A stretch of DNA of 64,000 nt from positions 2,841,110 to 2,905,109 of the forward strand of contig NC_058503.1 in the NCBI RefSeq assembly GCF_020382885.2, in the 5' to 3' direction. Position 1 is the stretch's first letter, and every line of letters begins with the position of its first letter. This stretch comes from Scatophagus argus (taxonomy: Eukaryota; Chordata; Actinopteri; Scatophagidae). The notes beneath the pieces were generated by a model. It made no database searches, had not been told where the DNA came from, and saw nothing but the letters and a program-made list of their open reading frames with translations. Shown one piece after another: positions 60,601-64,000 of this stretch. Position numbers and translations under genes: made by a program.

Positions 60601-63600
60601 GGAGGAGCAGGAGGAGGAGGAGGAGGAGGAGGAGGTGCTGGAGAGGCTAAACCTAAGATCTGTCCGAACGGTCTGCTGCCTGGAGGAGGAGGAGGAGGAG
60701 GAGGTGCTGGAGAGGCTAAACCTAAGATCTGTCTGAACGGACTGCTGCCTGGAGGAGGAGGAGGAGGAGGAGGAGGTGCTGGAGAGGCTAAACCTAAGAT
60801 CTGTCCGAACGGTCTGCTGCCTGGAGGAGGAGGAGGAGGAGGAGGTGCTGGAGAGGCTAAACCTAAGATCTGTCTGAACGGACTGCTGCCTGGAGGAGGA
60901 GGAGGAGGAGGAGGTGCTGGAGAGGCTAAACCTAAGCTCTGTCCGAACAGACTGCTGCCTGTAGGAGGAGGAGGAGGTGCTGGAGAGGCTAAACCTAAGC
61001 TCTGTCCGAACAAACTGCTGCCTGTAGGAGGAGGAGGAGGTGCTGGAGAGGCTAAACCTACGCTCTGTCCGAACAAACTGCTGCCTAGAGGAGGAGGAGG
61101 AGGTGCTGTAGAGGCTAAACCTAAGCTCTGTCCGAACAAACTGCTGCCTGTAGGAGGAGGAGGAGGTGCTGGAGAGGCTAAACCTACGCTCTGTCCGAAC
61201 AGACTGCTGCCTGGAGGAGGAGGAGGTGCTGGAGAGGCTAAACCTAAGCTCTGTCCGAACAGACTGCTGCCTAGAGGAGGAGAAAGAGGTGCTGGAGAGG
61301 CTAAACCAAAGCCTTGTCCGAACAAACTGCTGCCTAGAGGAGGAGGAGGAGGTGCTGGAGAGGCTAAACCAAAGCCCTGTCCGAACAGACTGCTGCCTGG
61401 AGGAGGAGGAGGAGGTGCTGGAGAGGCTAAACCTAATCTCTGTCTGAGTAGACGGCTTCCTGGAGGAGGAGGAGGTGCTGGAGAAGTAAAACCAAAGCCC
61501 CTTATGCGTAGACGTCTGCCTGGAGGAGGAGGAGGAGGTGCTGGAGAGGCTAAATCTGAGCTCTGTCTGACCAGACTGCTGCCTGGAGGAGGAGGGGGAG
61601 GGGCTGGAGAGACTAAACCAAAGCCCCGCATGAGTGGACGCCTGCCTGGAGGAGGAGGAGGGGCTGGAGAGGCTAAACCTGAGCTCCGTTCGAGTAGTCT
61701 GCCACCTGGAGGAGAAGGAGGTGCTGCAGAGGCTGAAATTAAGCTCTGTCTGAACAGACCGCTGCCTGAAGGAGGAGGAGGAAGAGAACAGGAAACTTCC
61801 CTAAGGGCACTGTAATCCAAGCTAGATGTCCATCCTGCCGAACATTCCACCGTTTCATCAAGTGAATAAGTGGGACTCTACACATAGAGAGAAAACAAAA
61901 GATAGCAAAAAAGGAGTCAGATTTTTTTCTCACAAATTAAGTGAAAGTGAAAGTGACATATTTTGTCATTGGAGGGAACTCACTCCAACGAAATTCGTGC
62001 TCTGCATTTAACCCACCCAAGTGACGTGCACACACACACAGCAAACCCGGGGCAGTGGGCGACCGCGTGCAGCGCCCGGGGAGCAGTTTTAAACCCGACT
62101 AGAAGTTCATTACATTTCACACACAAAAACCTGTTTTTTGAAAAATTCTGTTAAGCAAACTTTTGATGCTGTTAAAAACAGTCCCTGAGAGGTTTTATAA
62201 TAATGGCCTACATCTGCTGTCAAAACGGCATTCTTTTTAAGCAGAAATAACTGTTATCAATAACTTTAAATATCAATATTAAACTGGCCACAGAAAATGT
62301 CTCCAACAGCGTGCATTGTCATGCTTCAACAATTCATATTCGTGTGATACCACGCAAGGATATGTGTTGCTAATTTAGTTTAGTTTTGAGCTATGTAATG
62401 TTATTGATACTACATAAAACATGGCAGCTTTATCTAAAAATGCATTTTTGTCCCTCCAAAATAGCAAGTATGAAGCTGCAGTGTGTATGAGAAGGGACTA
62501 ACCATGAATGAAGATAGAGACATTAAGGCCTCCCCTCTAGCAACACTGATTTCACCCAGACATTCATGTATGTCCGGTAAACCATTACCACACCACTCCT
62601 CCTCCATGTCGTCCTCCTTTAACAGACAAACAAATGACGCGCATTTAAGTGGCAGTTAGTAAATTTAATCTTTACTTCTCCCAGTGACACCACGCACAGT
62701 GCTTACCATCATACTGTCATAGCTACCGGTATATCGTTCTTCCTCTCCGCTGTCCAGAGGAGTGATCCAGCTGACATAGGGGAGGAAGTCCACATCTTCC
62801 TCTGCAATCAACTTGGGGATGTCTGTGAAACCCTCTGTTTGTTCTGAATCCTAAAACAAGGTAGATGAGTTTGTTTTGGCTGGGAGATACGAAACAGAGC
62901 GTTACAGTAAGTATCTGAGCAGCTACCAGAAGGGATGACACATAATACAAATATGAGAAAGGCTCAGATTTACACAAACCCTTTCCTCAATGGCCACAAA
63001 GCTGGTGAACTGAGATAGGATGGAGAACTCTTTGCTTAAGTCAATAATAAAGTGCTTCAGCTCCGCTTTCTTCCCCTGGAAAAGCAACAAATGCGCCATG
63101 TTAAACATGTGGCGCTCAGACTGGATGTCCAAACCAAGGTGGCCCTGCTCAATGGCACAAACAAACACACCTCATGTTCAGCTTCGTTGATGTCCAGGCT
63201 TCCGTCTTCATAATCCCTGATGAGGGCCCTTGCTGTAAGCTTGTGAAGAAACTGGACACACACACATATTCATCCCCTCATCATCGTCATTACAATGACA
63301 ACCATCACCCTGCATTTAGTATCTGCAGGTATGGAAGTTATGACTTGTGGGAGACAGCATTAACAGTTCAAGGAAAAATACATTTTCCTCTTACCTGTAG
63401 TGCTATTTATCCATCTAGATTGTTTTGGTGTGAGTTGCAGAGTTTTGGACATGTCTGCCTTCTTTTTAATATAATGAAAGTAGATGGAACTTAGCTTGTG
63501 GTGTCTCTTTCCAGCTGAGTTAGGGATACTGATGGAGAGAGACTTGTATTCATGACAGGGCAGAGTGTAAACATTAATGATGTCCTCCTTAAATGAGTTG

Positions 63601-63960
63601 TAACGTCAGTGAGCTTTGTAAGCTCAATTAGCCAGCCTCTCATCCATAGCTGGATGCACACTTGCTTCTGGTCGATAATGCAGAAAACACAGAAAAACAG
63701 TTGCAACATGAAACCGCAACAGCAGCTCACACCAAACTGATCTAGATAGACAAAAGCAAAAATGTATTTTTTTGATTCTGGTGTAAATTGTCCCTTTAAC
63801 AAAGGCATCCATCAACTGACATTAAATAAATAAAGCCAATACTGTTTTGACTGCTGAGTGTGAATGGCTGTGTTCTTACTGTGCCTCTGGTCTTCTGCAG
63901 CACACTGGTTGATACCATCGTTTTGAGCTCCTGACCACCCAGGTTTCCAAGGAGAGTGGC
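56753..63960 (-). CDS. parp4: PARP4 (vault poly(ADP-ribose) polymerase), C-terminal exons
   Basis: Ten minus-strand exons join in frame: 63960-63880, 63251-63171, 63075-62980, 62850-62707, 62616-62503, 61877-59671, 59358-59298, 58959-58857, 57577-57445 and 56960-56753. They give ...[49 protein letters not shown], a proline-rich repeat exon, [44 protein letters not shown] and [17 protein letters not shown], ending at a TGA. These match, from memory, the end of the vWA region and the C-terminal major-vault-protein-binding region of human PARP4. PARP4 is a mono-ADP-ribosyltransferase that associates with vault particles. The BRCT, catalytic, VIT and most of the vWA domains lie beyond the right edge. 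The first exon listed may begin further right. Confidence 0.92.
57609..57645. repeat. (CA)n microsatellite beside a parp4 splice acceptor
   Basis: About 18 CA units on +. On the parp4 strand it is a (TG)n run 31 bases upstream of the acceptor GTGGCGTAG of exon 57577-57445, where a polypyrimidine tract would be expected. Confidence 0.85.
57646..58856 (-). other. parp4 intron, nothing else recognised
   Basis: AT-rich intronic sequence between exons 58959-58857 and 57577-57445. No repeat was recognised apart from the microsatellite at its end. Confidence 0.5.
60240..61780 (-). repeat. Coding minisatellite in parp4: about 23 proline-rich repeats
   Basis: The unit is about 20-30 residues, [20 protein letters not shown], with Pro runs from 5 to 9 and two units with an inserted PAPPPPPG. 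Units near the exon's 5' side are more varied ([15 protein letters not shown]), while those near 60,300-60,900 are almost identical and carry the longest Pro runs. This suggests recent expansion at the 3' side. The poly-Pro blocks resemble FH1-type profilin or SH3/WW ligands. Confidence 0.9.
61943..62087 (-). mobile_element. SINE family B, 5'-truncated copy in a parp4 intron
   Basis: The 3' half of the family at 22226-22489, with tail GTCACTTTCACTTTCACTTA. The head is missing, as expected for 5' truncation. Located between parp4 exons 62616-62503 and 61877-59671. Confidence 0.75.
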
Positions 63961-64000
63961 CTGTGGTGTCACGATGTTTATCAAGGAAATGCGTCAAAAA

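Noticed and set aside
60455-61815. Plus-strand Glu-rich and Gly-rich frames over the repeat exon
   Set aside because: They are antisense shadows of the parp4 proline repeats; the minus frame has the spliced, family-matching context.
1-64000. CRISPR array or bacterial operon structure
   Set aside because: No regularly spaced short repeats with unique spacers; introns, SINEs and LINEs show a vertebrate genome.

Overview
The window looks like the nuclear genome of a ray-finned, probably percomorph, fish. The signs are intron-bearing trace amine-associated receptors (TAARs) of the teleost type, Rex1- and Rex3/RTE-type LINEs, L2/Maui-like LINEs, tRNA-headed fish SINEs and a PARP4 gene with vertebrate splicing. 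Nothing bacterial or viral dominates.

Region 1 (1-45,760) is a TAAR array. Seven two-exon receptors are complete in the window: four on + (6193-7580, 13662-15050, 26612-27999, 39050-40437) and three on - (17668-19158, 30568-32064, 44068-45557). An eighth, on -, is cut by the left edge (1-48). The repeating unit of about 12.8 kb is a divergent pair: minus gene, about 7 kb spacer, plus gene, 3' flank. Units run roughly 17,129-30,005 and 30,006-42,754. An older unit 0 on the left had its spacer replaced by nested LINEs and its plus gene duplicated again, with a Gypsy LTR fossil at the join. A more diverged minus gene closes the array on the right. All receptors lack Asp3.32 but keep an Asp at 5.42, the pattern known for non-classical amine-sensing fish TAARs. 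All seven share an apparent GC-AG intron.

The spacers of units 1 and 2 hold a split SINE interrupted by a three-exon hAT/TTF-type transposase remnant, a second SINE with palindromic heads, a Rex1-like LINE scrap (unit 1 only), a short retroposon, a YqaJ-like nuclease ORF and a 5' piece of a Rex3 LINE.

Region 2 (45,760-56,650) is gene-poor. It contains a possible solo LTR, a decayed Rex3/RTE LINE, a second TTF/hAT-like exon pair with an L2-like LINE beside it, and long stretches with nothing recognisable.

Region 3 (56,650-64,000) holds the last ten recognisable exons of parp4 (vault poly(ADP-ribose) polymerase) on the minus strand. They join in frame and include one 2.2-kb exon with about 23 proline-rich tandem repeats. 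The receptors are probably olfactory; parp4 is an unrelated neighbour.
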